A DNA stretch of 64,000 nt from Altererythrobacter sp. B11 (lineage in GTDB: Bacteria > Pseudomonadota > Alphaproteobacteria > Sphingomonadales > Sphingomonadaceae). The notes under the pieces were generated by a model that ran no database searches, was not told where the DNA came from, and saw only the letters and a program-made list of their open reading frames with translations. Made by a program: the position numbers and the translations under genes. Positions 35,798 to 44,683 of this stretch are shown piece after piece (position 1 is the stretch's first letter; every line of letters starts with the position of its first letter). The DNA lies in the NCBI RefSeq assembly GCF_003569745.1, contig NZ_AP018498.1:3573001-3637000 (forward strand), written 5' to 3'.

Positions 35798-37030
35798 TCA
35801 GTCCTCGATCGCCACGCCGCCCTTCCATAGGCGGATAACGCGGCCCTGTGCCGGCTGGCGGTCAAACGGCGTGTTACCTGCGGCTGCCGCCATCTTCGCG
35901 GAATCGACCACCCAAGGCCGTTCGGGATCGATGATCGCCAGATCGGCTTCCCACCCTGCCCGCAACTCGCCAGCCTCGACGCCCAGCAGGCGGGCAGGAT
36001 TTCGGGCGACAAGCTCGAACGCGCGTTCGGTGGAAATCACCCCGTCGCGCACCAGCGTCAGCACCATGGCCAGCAGGGTTTCCGCCCCCGCCATGCCGGG
36101 GGCCGCATCGGCGAAGGGCAGACGCTTGTCCTCCGGCCCTCGCGGATCATGGCCCGAAGCGATCACGTCTATCGTCCCGTCGGCTATGGCCTCCACCACT
36201 GCGCGCCGATCTTCCTCCTCGCGCAGGGGCGGGGAAAGCCGCGCGAAGGTGCGGAAGTTCATCAGCGCGAGATCCGAAAGCATGAAGTGGGCCGGGGTGA
36301 CACCCGCCGTCACCGAAACCCCGCGCGCCTTGGCAGCGCGCACCAGGTCGAGCGCGGCGCGCGTGGTCACCTGCCGCAGATGCAGCCGCGCCCCGGCCAT
36401 TTCCGCCAGGGCAATGTCGCGCGCCACCGCCAGCGCCTCCGCCTCGCGCGGCGCGCTGGGCAGGCCGAGCCGCGTGGCCATTTCGCTCGCCGTCGCGGCT
36501 GCGCTACCCGCCAGCCCGCCATCTTCCGCATGCGTCACCACCACCATGTCGAGCATGGCGGCATAGCTCAAGATGCGCAGCATGATGCCGCTGTCCGCAA
36601 TCCAGCTCCGGCCGGTGGCGATACCCTTCGCCCCCGCTTCGCGCATCAGCGCAATCTCCGCGATCTGCCCCCCGGCGAGGCCCTGCGTCGCCGCGGCGAG
36701 CGGATGCACCCAGAAATCGGGCTTGCCGCTCTGCGCCGCGAAGCGCACCCGCGCCGGGTGGTCGAGCGGCGGCGTTTGGTCGGGCATCAGCGCGGCGCGC
36801 GTGATGCCGCCGAAATGAAACGCCGGCTTGTCGATTGCGAAGACACCGAAATCGACGAGGCCGGGGGCGACGAGCTGGCCCCGGGCGTCCACGACCTCAT
36901 CACCCTCCTGCGGGAAAGCGTGGCCGATGGCTTCGATGTGACCTTCCATGCAGCGAATCGATCCCGCCTGCACGCCCGCGGAGGTAACCAGCAGGCCGCC
37001 GGTGATCGTGAGCGCCCGATGCTGCTTCAT
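35798..37030 (-). CDS. pyrC: dihydroorotase-like protein lacking metal ligands (pseudo-PyrC)
   Basis: Amidohydrolase-fold protein of 410 residues, next gene after pyrB with a 4-base ATGA overlap. In active enzymes the first strand ends in HxH, here it reads [17 protein letters not shown], so both histidines are gone. The later DxHAPH-type motif is [13 protein letters not shown], without the catalytic aspartate position. Such inactive homologues (PyrC' or PyrX) pair with PyrB as a scaffold in many proteobacteria. One metal-type histidine (THAEDGGL) remains. A working dihydroorotase must be elsewhere. Confidence 0.85.
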   Translation of the reverse strand: MKQHRALTITGGLLVTSAGVQAGSIRCMEGHIEAIGHAFPQEGDEVVDARGQLVAPGLVDFGVFAIDKPAFHFGGITRAALMPDQTPPLDHPARVRFAAQSGKPDFWVHPLAAATQGLAGGQIAEIALMREAGAKGIATGRSWIADSGIMLRILSYAAMLDMVVVTHAEDGGLAGSAAATASEMATRLGLPSAPREAEALAVARDIALAEMAGARLHLRQVTTRAALDLVRAAKARGVSVTAGVTPAHFMLSDLALMNFRTFARLSPPLREEEDRRAVVEAIADGTIDVIASGHDPRGPEDKRLPFADAAPGMAGAETLLAMVLTLVRDGVISTERAFELVARNPARLLGVEAGELRAGWEADLAIIDPERPWVVDSAKMAAAAGNTPFDRQPAQGRVIRLWKGGVAIED

Positions 37031-38061
37031 GCCCAGCGCCCTTCCGGCTCGCCGCCCCAGCCCTGCACGCCCCGGGCACGACGGGTGAGCACGTCGAGGC
37101 AGGCCATGCGGATCGCCACGCCCATCTCCACCTGATCCGTGATGATCGAGCGGCCGGGCAGATCGGCCACCGTGCTGTCGATCTCCACACCACGGTTCAT
37201 CGGCCCCGGATGCATGATGACGGCATCGGCAGCGGCGCGCTCCAGCCGTTCCGGCGTCAGCCCATACAGATGCCGGTATTCGCGCGGGGACGGGATGAAC
37301 TGGCCGTCCATCCGCTCGTTCTGCAGGCGCAGCATCATAACCACTTCGGCCCCGTCCAGCGCGGCATCGAAATCGTGGAAGCGCTCCACGCCCATCCCCG
37401 CGATCCCGGCGGGCATCAGCGCCGGCGGAGCGCAGACGCGCACCACCGCACCCAGCGCCTGCAGGCACAGTATGTTGGAGCGGGCGACACGGCTGTGGAG
37501 GATATCCCCGCAGATCGTGACCACCAGCCCGTTGAACTCCTCCCGCCCCCGCTCGCGCAGCTTGTTACGCAGCGCCAGCGCGTCGAGCAGGGCCTGGGTC
37601 GGATGTTCGTGTTGGCCATCGCCCGCATTGAGCACGGGGCAGTCCACCTTGCCGGCGATCAGCTGCACCGCGCCCGAACTGCCGTGGCGGATCACGATCG
37701 CATCGGCGCGCATCGCGTTCAGCGTCACTGCGGTGTCGATCAGCGTCTCGCCCTTCTTCACGCTGGATTGCGCGGCGTGCATGTTGACCACATCCGCCCC
37801 CAGCCGCTTGCCGGCGATCTCGAAGCTCAGCAGCGTGCGGGTAGAATTCTCGAAGAAGGCGTTGATGATCGTCAGCCCGGCCAGCGCATCTGCGTGCTTG
37901 GTGGGCTGCCGGTTCAGCGCCACCCATTGCTCGGCCTCGTCGAGCAGATAGAGGATTTCGTGGGTTTCCAGCTGCCCGATGCCCAGCAGGCTGCGGTGCG
38001 GGAAGGCACGCGCGCCCGCCGGATAGCGGGAGGCTGCCACAGATGGCTCTGGCGATGTCAT
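37027..38061 (-). CDS. pyrB: aspartate carbamoyltransferase catalytic subunit
   Basis: First committed step of pyrimidine synthesis: carbamoyl phosphate plus aspartate to N-carbamoyl-aspartate. Carbamoyl-phosphate motif [25 protein letters not shown] and [11 protein letters not shown] are intact, as is the [14 protein letters not shown] end. 344 residues. An earlier ATG adds seven residues not needed. Its stop overlaps the pseudo-dihydroorotase start, so both subunits of a likely complex are coupled. Divergent from sppA. Confidence 0.96.
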   Translation of the reverse strand: MTSPEPSVAASRYPAGARAFPHRSLLGIGQLETHEILYLLDEAEQWVALNRQPTKHADALAGLTIINAFFENSTRTLLSFEIAGKRLGADVVNMHAAQSSVKKGETLIDTAVTLNAMRADAIVIRHGSSGAVQLIAGKVDCPVLNAGDGQHEHPTQALLDALALRNKLRERGREEFNGLVVTICGDILHSRVARSNILCLQALGAVVRVCAPPALMPAGIAGMGVERFHDFDAALDGAEVVMMLRLQNERMDGQFIPSPREYRHLYGLTPERLERAAADAVIMHPGPMNRGVEIDSTVADLPGRSIITDQVEMGVAIRMACLDVLTRRARGVQGWGGEPEGRWA

Positions 38062-38197
38062 TAAAGCCGAGCCCCTAATCATGCATCATCGCCTGCTCAA
38101 GCTCTATTCGCTTGCCCCTGCGGGCGGTTTCGTGTGGAACGGCGGCCGTGCCGGCACGGCGTGCCGGCTGGAAGAGTGCAGCATTTCGGGGTTGGCA

Positions 38198-40084
38198 ATG
38201 GCGTTCGCAGGCAAGGTTTGGCGGCTGCTGGTGGGGATAAAGGATGCGCTCGCGCTCCTCTTCCTGCTGCTCTTCTTCGCGGCGCTGTTCGCCGTCCTCA
38301 GCATGCGACCGAGCCCGGCGAGCATCCGGCAGGGCGCGCTGCTGCTCGATCTTGATGGCTCGGTGGTGGAGGAGGCGGCGGAGATCCAGCCGCTGCAGAT
38401 CCTGCTTTCCGGCACCCTGCCCACGCGGGAATTCGCCGCCCGCGACCTGATCCGCGCGATCGATGCCGCCGCGAAGGACGACCGTGTGAAGGCGCTGGCG
38501 CTGGACATGACCACCTTCCTCGGCGGCGGTCAGGTGCATCTGCAGGAAATCGGCGCCGCGATGGACCGGTTCCGCGCCGCGAAGAAACCGATCCTCACCT
38601 ATGCCGTTGCCTATACCGACGATTCCCTGCTGCTCGCCTCTCACGCAACAGAAGTGTGGGTGGATCCGCTGGGCGGCGCGGCCATCGCCGGGCCGGGCGG
38701 CACGCGGATGTATTATGCCGGCCTGATCGACAAGCTGAAGATCAACGCGCATGTCTTCCGCGTCGGCACCTACAAGAGCGCGGTGGAGCCCTATCTCCGC
38801 GACGGCATGTCGCCCGAGGCGCGCGAGAATTACGAGGCGGTGTATGGCGCGCTGTGGGCGGAGTGGAAGGCCGCGGTGAAGCAGGCCCGCCCCACGGCCG
38901 ACATCGACCTCGCCACGCAGCGCATTCCCGAATGGCTCGATGCCAGCGGCGGCAATCTCGCCGAGGCGGCACTCAAGGCCGGCCTTGCCGACCGCGCCGG
39001 AACCCGCGTGGAATGGGGCCAGCGGCTGGCACAGATCGCCGGGCCGGATCGATGGTCCAAGCGCCCGGGCGCCTTCGCCGCGACCGATTACGATGACTGG
39101 TTGGGATCCCTGCAAGTGCCGCGCGCCGGGGCGCCCATCGGCGTGATCACCATCGCCGGGGAGATCACCGACGGCGACGCCGGACCGGGCTCGGCCGGGG
39201 CCGAGCGCATCGTCGATCTGCTCGATGCCGGCCTTGATGATGGATACAAGGCGCTGGTCGTGCGCGTGAACTCGCCGGGCGGCACCGTCACCGGCTCCGA
39301 AGCGATCCGCCGGGCGATCCTGCGCTACAAGGCCCGGAACATCCCCGTCGCGATTTCCATGGGCAATGTGGCGGCCAGCGGCGGCTATTGGGTGTCCACC
39401 AGCGGGGACCGGATTTTCGCGGAGCCCGAAACGATTACCGGCTCCATCGGCATCTTCGCCACGCTTCCAACCTTCGAAAACACGCTCGCCCAGATCGGCG
39501 TACAGGCTGACGGCGTGCGGACCACGCCCCTCTCCGGCCAGCCCGATGTGATCGGCGGCCTGACCCCGGAGATGGAAGCGGTGCTGCAGGCGACGGTGGA
39601 ATCGGGCTATCGCACCTTCCTGTCGCTCGTCGCCAAGTCGCGCGGTATCACGCCGCAGCGCGCGGATGAGCTCGGACAGGGCCGGGTCTGGGACGGCGGC
39701 ACGGCGCGCCAGCTTGGGCTGGTCGATGAATTCGGCGATCTCGACGCGGCGCTGCAATGGGCGGCGCGACAGGCCCGGCTGAAGGACGGCGATTGGCACG
39801 CCGTCTATCTCGCCGACGCGCCCAATCCCTATGCCGCGCTGCTGACGTCCATGCTCGGCACGGACTCCCGGCAGGAGGAGAATGCCGATGTCTTTGCCCT
39901 GTTCACCCGGCGCGAAGCCCTGCTGGCCGCACGTGCACTGACAGAAGCCGAAGAGCTGCTCTCCGCACGCGGCGTGCAGGCGCGCTGCATCGCCTGCCCG
40001 GCGCCCGTTCCGACCCTGGCTCCGGCGCCCGGAGCAGGCGAAGGTGTGCTGACCGGCCTCCTGCGGAAATTCCTGCTGGGCTAA
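38198..40084 (+). CDS. sppA: signal peptide peptidase SppA, 67K type
   Basis: Membrane-anchored serine peptidase of the S49 family that degrades leftover signal peptides and membrane proteins; 628 residues. The start MAFAGKVWRLL gives one N-terminal membrane helix. Two tandem S49 domains are present. The catalytic lysine fits GTYKSAVEPYL in the first half and the serine NVAASGGYWVS in the second, the usual split Ser-Lys dyad. It is followed by tRNA-Val on the same strand. Confidence 0.92.
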   Translation: MAFAGKVWRLLVGIKDALALLFLLLFFAALFAVLSMRPSPASIRQGALLLDLDGSVVEEAAEIQPLQILLSGTLPTREFAARDLIRAIDAAAKDDRVKALALDMTTFLGGGQVHLQEIGAAMDRFRAAKKPILTYAVAYTDDSLLLASHATEVWVDPLGGAAIAGPGGTRMYYAGLIDKLKINAHVFRVGTYKSAVEPYLRDGMSPEARENYEAVYGALWAEWKAAVKQARPTADIDLATQRIPEWLDASGGNLAEAALKAGLADRAGTRVEWGQRLAQIAGPDRWSKRPGAFAATDYDDWLGSLQVPRAGAPIGVITIAGEITDGDAGPGSAGAERIVDLLDAGLDDGYKALVVRVNSPGGTVTGSEAIRRAILRYKARNIPVAISMGNVAASGGYWVSTSGDRIFAEPETITGSIGIFATLPTFENTLAQIGVQADGVRTTPLSGQPDVIGGLTPEMEAVLQATVESGYRTFLSLVAKSRGITPQRADELGQGRVWDGGTARQLGLVDEFGDLDAALQWAARQARLKDGDWHAVYLADAPNPYAALLTSMLGTDSRQEENADVFALFTRREALLAARALTEAEELLSARGVQARCIACPAPVPTLAPAPGAGEGVLTGLLRKFLLG

Positions 40085-40159
40085 GGCGGAAGAGAGCACT
40101 TGCCAGCGCCGCGATGGCATGGCAAAGGCGCGCCCCTGCCGGACTCACCGGATCACGGC

Positions 40160-40234
40160 GGGCGCGTAGCTCAGTGGTAGAGCACACCCTTCACACGGGT
40201 GGGGTCGCAAGTTCAATCCTTGCCGCGCCCACCA
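40160..40234 (+). tRNA. tRNA-Val (anticodon CAC)
   Basis: 75 bases including encoded CCA. Acceptor GGGCGCG pairs with CGCGCCC; D arm TAGCTCAGTGGTAGAGC; anticodon stem CACCC/GGGTG with loop TTCACAC giving CAC; T arm AAGTTCAATCCTT. tRNA-Val genes can be phage attachment sites, but no integrase or repeated 3' end is seen here. Confidence 0.96.
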
Positions 40235-40357
40235 TCTTTTCAGGCATTTAAGCGAATAGATGGTTGAATAGGCCGTGCAGCCCCGGCAGCGCGTGTCCGC
40301 AACCGTCCTTGAGCAAACTTGCAATTCGGTCCCGCGTCGATCACTCGCGTTTATACG

Positions 40358-41272
40358 ATGCGGCTCGACAACTTCGATCTGAACCTTCTGGTCGCGTTTC
40401 AGGCCCTGATCGAGGAATGCAGCGTCACCCGCGCGGCGGAGCGGCTCAATGTGACGCAGCCGGCCATGAGTGCGTCGCTCAAGCGCCTGCGCGAAGCCTT
40501 CCAGGACGATCTGCTGGTGCTGCATGGCAAGACCATGATTCCCACGCCACATGCTCGCGATCTGGCTCCCGCGATTGCGGAGGCGATCTCCAATCTCCGC
40601 GGCATTCTGTCAGCCGGCACGGGTTTCGATCCCGCGAGTTCCACGCGGCGCTTCTGCATCGCCGCCTCCGACTACATCACCACGGTGCTGATCGTTCCGC
40701 TGCTCAAGCGGCTTGAGGAGGAAGCACCCTCGATCCGGCTCGACGTGCGCCTCCCCAGCGAGGAATCGGTGGAGCGGCTGAGCAAGGGCGAGTTCGACTT
40801 GCTGCTCACCCCGCGCCAGTTCGTGCGCGCCGAACATCCCGCCGATCTGCTTTTCCGGGAGCGCCACGTCGTGGTGGGCAGCCGTGACAATCCGCTCTTC
40901 TCGGAAGGTCTTACCGCCGAAGCCTTTGCGCAGGCAGGGCATGTCGCGGTGCGGATCGACGGGCGCAACGCCTTCATCGAGAATGCCCTCGCGGATGCCG
41001 GGATCGAACGGAGGGTGGAAATCTACGCGCCGTCCTTCATCCAGCTCCCCCACCTCCTGCCCGGCACCAACCGCCTCGCCCTTATGCATGAACGACTGGC
41101 GCGGTTGATGGTGGAACCGCTCCACCTCGCCTGGGCGCCCGTGCCCTTCGAGATCCCGCTGATGGAGGAGATGATGCAATATCATTCCACCCGCCGGGCG
41201 GACGCGGGCCTCACCTGGTTGCGCCGGCATCTGTCGGAACTGGCCGAACAGCAGGCGATCGAGGGAAGCTAG
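40358..41272 (+). CDS. LysR-type transcriptional regulator
   Basis: A 304-residue regulator beginning MRLDNFDLNLLVAFQALIEE, a NodD/PcaQ-like opening. The N-terminal winged helix-turn-helix (CSVTRAAERLNVTQPAMSASL) binds DNA; the rest is the LysR substrate-binding fold (TTVLIVPLLKRLEEEAPSI). It lies directly upstream of a TonB-dependent receptor on the same strand, with inverted repeats in between, so it probably controls that receptor. The effector is unknown. Confidence 0.92.
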   Translation: MRLDNFDLNLLVAFQALIEECSVTRAAERLNVTQPAMSASLKRLREAFQDDLLVLHGKTMIPTPHARDLAPAIAEAISNLRGILSAGTGFDPASSTRRFCIAASDYITTVLIVPLLKRLEEEAPSIRLDVRLPSEESVERLSKGEFDLLLTPRQFVRAEHPADLLFRERHVVVGSRDNPLFSEGLTAEAFAQAGHVAVRIDGRNAFIENALADAGIERRVEIYAPSFIQLPHLLPGTNRLALMHERLARLMVEPLHLAWAPVPFEIPLMEEMMQYHSTRRADAGLTWLRRHLSELAEQQAIEGS

Positions 41273-41350
41273 CGCATTTCCTTACCTTGCTGAAGTGTGT
41301 CTGTTTTGCGACGATCCAAGGAAAACAGCGGGTGCATGCTCGGGCAACTA

Positions 41351-41387
41351 TTGCGTTTCAAATCACGCAAGCGTTTTCATGTGAAAC
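41351..41387. promoter_or_regulatory. inverted repeats upstream of TonB receptor, candidate LysR operators
   Basis: Two palindromes lie side by side: TTGCGT (41351-41356) and ACGCAA (41365-41370) separated by 8 bases, and TTTCATGTGAAA at 41375-41386. The arms GTTTCA (41355-41360) and TGAAAC (41382-41387) also pair. The stretch is 65-100 bases before the receptor start, the right distance for a regulator site. Which protein binds is not known. Confidence 0.5.
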
Positions 41388-41450
41388 GAACACCGCTCAG
41401 GGGGAGGGGCTGCCCTTTGGTGTTCGGCTCACATGAGGAGGGTTCACGAA

Positions 41451-44400
41451 ATGAAGAACAGTCTGGTCAAGGCGCTGAGGACGAGCACCGCGCCCATCGC
41501 TTGCGGGCTCGTACTGCTCGGCAGTGCAGCACACGCGCAGGAAACAAACACGGACACCGATGATTCGAGCACAATCGTGGTGACCGGCACGCGCCTCGGC
41601 GCGCAGGTTTCATCCGCCTCGCCGGTGACGGTGATTAGCCAGGAAGAGATCAAGCTCCAGGGCACGACCCGCGTCGAAGACATCCTGAACTCGCTGCCTT
41701 CGGTTTTCGCGAGCCAGGCCTCCACCCTCTCCAACGGCGCTGACGGCACTGCATCCGTCGACCTGCGCGGCCTCGGCACCTCGCGCACGCTGACGCTCGT
41801 GAACGGCCGCCGGCTTGTCCCGGGCGACCCGAGCCCGTCGAGCGGTTCGGGCGCCGACATCAACATCATCCCGGCCGCCCTGCTGAAGCGTGTCGACGTT
41901 CTTACTGGTGGCGCTTCCTCCGTGTATGGTGCGGACGCCGTGGCCGGCGTGGTGAACTTCGTCATCGACAAGGATTTCACCGGGCTGCGCCTCGACGGGC
42001 AGTACAGCTTCTATCAGCACAACAACAACGACAAGTTCCTGCCCCAGTATCTGGATGCACGCGGCTTCGATTATCCGCGCGGCAGCACCACCGACGGTGG
42101 CACGGTCGATGTGACTGCGGCGTTCGGCGCGGACCTGGACGATGGCCGCGGCCATGTGATGGGCTATGCCGGCTACCGCAAGATCAACCCGATCACCCAG
42201 AACAGCCGCGATTACAGCTCCTGCACGCTGCAGAATGGCGGAACCGGAACCCCGCGTTGCGGCGGTTCGGCCACGTCTGACAATGGCAACGTGTTCCTGT
42301 TCGACGAACAGGTCGCGCCGGGCACCTCCACTGCATACACCTTCACCCCGGGCGGCGGCTTTGAAAACACTGCTACGCTCTACAACTTCGCTCCGCTGAA
42401 CTACTTCCAGCGTCCGGACGAGCGCTACACTGCGGGCGTGTTTGCGAATTACGAGATCAACAAGTCGATCCGGCCCTATCTTGAGTTCATGTTCATGGAC
42501 GACAAGACGGTGGCCCAGATCGCCCCCTCGGGTGACTTCGGCAACACGCTGACGGTCAACTGCGACAACCCGCTGATGTCTGACGCACAGCGCGCTGTCG
42601 TCTGCGACAGCGACAACCTGATCAACGGTTTTCTGGGCACCTTCCCGCTCGCGACGGCCGCGCCGTACAATGACCCGGACCTCGGTGGCGTACCGGCCGG
42701 AACGCCGCCGATCGGCTTCGTCGACTCGCAGGGCACCGTCTATAACCAGGGCTTCTTCCAGCTGCTGCGTCGCAATGTGGAGGGCGGCCCGCGCCGTTCC
42801 GAACTTAAGCACACCACCTATCGCGCCGTGTTCGGCGTGGAGGGCGATTTCGCGGATGTGTGGAGCTATGACGCTTACTATCAGTATGCGCGGAACAACT
42901 ACTCGCAGGTCTATTCCAACGAGTTTTCGGTCGCACGTCTGAACCGTGCGCTGAATGTGATCACCGACAACCGTACCGGTAGCGCAACCTTTGGTCAGCC
43001 GGTCTGCCGTTCGGTGATCGACGGTTCCGACCCCACCTGCGTGCCCTACAACGTCTTCGCCGGCGCCGGCGGGGCGAGCCAGGAATCGGTGCAATACCTT
43101 TCGGCCACCGGTTTCCAGAGCGGTTCCACCTCCGAGCAGGTGATCAACGGCTCCGTCACTGGCGATCTCACCACTTACGGCGTCGCGACCCCTTGGGCGA
43201 ACGATGGTCTGACGGTGAACTTCGGCGTCGAATACCGCAAGGAATCGCTTGAACTGCAAACCGACAACGCCTTCTCCACCGGTGATCTCACCGGCCAGGG
43301 CGGCGCGACCCTGCCGCTTTCGGGCAGCTTCGACGTGCTGGAGTTCTTCGCCGAAGGCCAGCTTCCCCTGGTGCAGGATAGCTTCATCTACGACGCTTCG
43401 CTCACGGCCGGCTACCGCCGCTCGCACTACGAAACGAGCGCGGGCAACACCTACAACACCGATACCTTCAAGATCGGTGCGGAAGTGGCCCCGACCGCCG
43501 ACATCCGCCTGCGTGCGATGTACAACCGTGCGGTGCGCGCGCCGAACATCCAGGAACTGTTCTCCACCCCGACGGTGGCGCTCAACGGTTCGAACGATCC
43601 TTGCGCCGGCATCACCGTCAGCCCCACGGATTATGGCTGTATCGCGCAGGGCCTTGCGGCCGGGCGCGGCACGGCTCCCAATCCGGCGGGCCAGTACAAC
43701 GGCTTCATCGGCGGCAACCAGGATTTGAAGCCGGAAAAGGCCAGCACCTGGACGCTGGGCGCCGTTTTCCGTCCGTCCGTCGTGCCACGGCTCAACCTGT
43801 CGGTCGACTATTTCACGATCAAGATCGACGATGCGATCCGCTCCTTCGGGCAGGACGCCATCCTGTCGGACTGCGTTGACAAGGCGACGGCGGACTTCAC
43901 GCCCGCATCCTGTGACCTGGTCCATCGCGATGCGGCTGGGTCGCTGTGGCTGACCCCGGGCGGCTATGTCACCGATCTTCCGGGCAATGTCGGTTCCGTG
44001 AAGACGAGCGGTATCGAAGTGAACGGCGGCTATTCCTATCCGGTTGGCTTCGCCGATCTCAGCTTCTCCTTCACGGGTACCTATCTTGACGAATACGTCG
44101 TCAACAACGGCCTGACGGAAGCGTATGACTGCGCCGGTCTCTACGGCCCGGTCTGCAGCGTGGGCGGCACCACGGACAGCGGCGCGCCGCTTCCGCGCTG
44201 GCGCCACAAGGCCCGCCTCTCCGCCAGCACCGATTCCGGCTTCGGCCTCTCGCTGCAGTGGCGATATGTGGGCCCGGTGACGGCGGAAACGCAGTCCGAG
44301 TACACCACGCTCGCGAGCGAGAATGGCTTTGATCCGGGTCTGCGGATCGGCAGCCAGAGCTACTTCGATCTGGTCGGCACCTACACGCTGATGGAGGACT

Positions 44401-44582
44401 TCACCTTCCGCCTGGGCGTGAACAATCTGTTCGACAAGCAGCCGCCCTATGTCACGTCCGGCAACGGCGGCGTCTCGGGCACGAACCTCTGCCCGACCGG
44501 GCCGTGCAACGGCAACACCTACCCGGCGACCTATGACGCGCTGGGCCGTTACGTCTATCTCAGCGCCACGCTGGACTTCTGA
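41451..44582 (+). CDS. TonB-dependent receptor
   Basis: Outer-membrane active transporter of 1043 residues. Signal peptide ends GSAAHAQ; a TonB-box-like STIVVTGTRLG follows, then the plug domain with PVTVISQEEI, TRVEDILNSLPSV, LRGLGTSRTLTLVNGRRL and GGASSVYGADAVAGVVNFV, then a 22-strand barrel ending YVYLSATLDF. GAGGAGGG is 10 bases before the chosen ATG. Cysteine pairs in several barrel loops (e.g. CTLQNGGTGTPRC, LCPTGPCN) suggest extracellular disulfides. Substrate unknown; flanked by a LysR gene and a TPR-sulfotransferase, a recurring sphingomonad arrangement. Confidence 0.93.
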   Translation: MKNSLVKALRTSTAPIACGLVLLGSAAHAQETNTDTDDSSTIVVTGTRLGAQVSSASPVTVISQEEIKLQGTTRVEDILNSLPSVFASQASTLSNGADGTASVDLRGLGTSRTLTLVNGRRLVPGDPSPSSGSGADINIIPAALLKRVDVLTGGASSVYGADAVAGVVNFVIDKDFTGLRLDGQYSFYQHNNNDKFLPQYLDARGFDYPRGSTTDGGTVDVTAAFGADLDDGRGHVMGYAGYRKINPITQNSRDYSSCTLQNGGTGTPRCGGSATSDNGNVFLFDEQVAPGTSTAYTFTPGGGFENTATLYNFAPLNYFQRPDERYTAGVFANYEINKSIRPYLEFMFMDDKTVAQIAPSGDFGNTLTVNCDNPLMSDAQRAVVCDSDNLINGFLGTFPLATAAPYNDPDLGGVPAGTPPIGFVDSQGTVYNQGFFQLLRRNVEGGPRRSELKHTTYRAVFGVEGDFADVWSYDAYYQYARNNYSQVYSNEFSVARLNRALNVITDNRTGSATFGQPVCRSVIDGSDPTCVPYNVFAGAGGASQESVQYLSATGFQSGSTSEQVINGSVTGDLTTYGVATPWANDGLTVNFGVEYRKESLELQTDNAFSTGDLTGQGGATLPLSGSFDVLEFFAEGQLPLVQDSFIYDASLTAGYRRSHYETSAGNTYNTDTFKIGAEVAPTADIRLRAMYNRAVRAPNIQELFSTPTVALNGSNDPCAGITVSPTDYGCIAQGLAAGRGTAPNPAGQYNGFIGGNQDLKPEKASTWTLGAVFRPSVVPRLNLSVDYFTIKIDDAIRSFGQDAILSDCVDKATADFTPASCDLVHRDAAGSLWLTPGGYVTDLPGNVGSVKTSGIEVNGGYSYPVGFADLSFSFTGTYLDEYVVNNGLTEAYDCAGLYGPVCSVGGTTDSGAPLPRWRHKARLSASTDSGFGLSLQWRYVGPVTAETQSEYTTLASENGFDPGLRIGSQSYFDLVGTYTLMEDFTFRLGVNNLFDKQPPYVTSGNGGVSGTNLCPTGPCNGNTYPATYDALGRYVYLSATLDF

Positions 44583-44683
44583 CGAACGACTGACTGAGCC
44601 GGGGGCATTCCGCCAGGGATGCCTCCGTGCTTTGCCCGGGGGGCTGTGCTACCCCTCCCCTATGCGCTGCTTCCGGCTTTCCC

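Noticed and set aside
40160-40234. tRNA-Val as an integration site for a mobile element
   Set aside because: No integrase, no duplicated tRNA 3' end and only ordinary genes downstream.
41610-44207. 865-residue open frame antisense to the TonB receptor
   Set aside because: No motif or ribosome site; the opposite strand is a full receptor with signal peptide, plug and barrel.
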